Shown here: positions 63,503 to 64,000 of the stretch, one piece after another
Position numbering within the stretch: position 1 is the first letter of the stretch
Layout: each line of letters begins with the position of its first letter
Assembly (NCBI GenBank): GCA_024691305.1
Contig: JAILNS010000025.1
Coordinates: 1-64,000 of the forward strand
Origin: Lachnospiraceae bacterium
GTDB taxonomy: Bacteria > Bacillota > Clostridia > Lachnospirales > Lachnospiraceae
Length of the DNA: 64,000 nt
Reading direction: 5' to 3'
Position numbers and translations under genes: made by a program
Notes under the pieces: generated by a model
Told to the model about the DNA's origin: nothing
Seen by the model: the letters and a program-made list of their open reading frames with translations, nothing else
Databases searched by the model: none

Positions 63503-64000
63503 TCACACACTGACATCCATTACTTCACCGAGATCCATATCTGTCATCTCAACTTCCGGCATACAGTCTATGACATAGGATACCGAGGAAGATCTCCCAG
63601 AAGACGCACTGCTGACACCGGAAGCAGCCTGTTTCTTTTCCTGCTCCAATCTGTCAAACAGAGCTTTCAGGTACTTAAGATCCGCACGGGTTATCTGCCT
63701 TTCTTCCTCATTACGGTGTTTTCTTTTGAGTTCTTCTATTTCTTCTTCCGACATGTCCCTGCCGGAGCAGGATATCATATCCTGCAACTCGGACATTGTT
63801 TCTTCGGATAGTTCTTCTTCCAGTTCCTCGATTTCCTCCATCATACGGCGCATCATTTCTTCAGATAATTCTTCATTTTCTTCAAGACTCTCCTGAAGTT
63901 CCTCTTTACCGTATATTTCTTCCTCTTCGCCGGGAACATTACCCATACCGGACCCATTCTCTGCTGCCTCTTCCTCCTCAAGGTGTCTAACCTTGCGTTT
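63503..64000 (-). CDS. Highly acidic hypothetical protein, 5' end beyond window edge
   Basis: Frame stays open to position 64000 (KRKVRHLEEEEAAENGSGMGNVPG...); Glu-rich coiled coil. Confidence 0.6.
   Translation of the reverse strand, partial: KRKVRHLEEEEAAENGSGMGNVPGEEEEIYGKEELQESLEENEELSEEMMRRMMEEIEELEEELSEETMSELQDMISCSGRDMSEEEIEELKRKHRNEEERQITRADLKYLKALFDRLEQEKKQAASGVSSASSGRSSSVSYVIDCMPEVEMTDMDLGEVMDVSV

Overview
This 64-kb window looks like a Firmicutes chromosome, probably Lachnospiraceae. That placement is an inference from gene content and order; no 16S is present. Most of the window is core genome: htrA, mfd-pth-spoVG, glgCD, murC, a dnaD-like/dnaC-like pair, a prs-like gene, a complete F-type ATP synthase operon (atpZ-I-B-E-F-H-A-G-D-C), rpiB, sua5, rpsF-ssb-rpsR-gdpP-rplI-dnaB, a pfl locus, mecA, sir2, and a sugar ABC transporter with a YesMN-like two-component system and three periplasmic-binding-type proteins. 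The right end (about 61.7-62.9 kb) looks like a small accessory remnant. The observations I rate highest are: (1) a pyruvate formate-lyase split into three ORFs: a catalytic subunit without a glycyl-radical domain, a stand-alone radical domain, and between them a related small protein whose radical loop is replaced by a Cys-rich tail; (2) a DUF3800 gene whose RBS/ATG start reaches the conserved frame only by a -1 shift exactly at an A_AAA_AAG heptamer, with a compact structured-RNA/terminator element immediately upstream; (3) two toxin-antitoxin-like loci whose antitoxins appear intact while both toxins appear internally deleted, one retaining a perfect operator palindrome; (4) a cluster of DnaA-box-like sites directly upstream of the dnaD/dnaC-like genes; (5) a truncated repeat-containing secreted protein at the left edge that the ORF track misses. 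No CRISPR array or complete rRNA/tRNA gene was recognised. All family calls come from reading the sequence; no database search was run.
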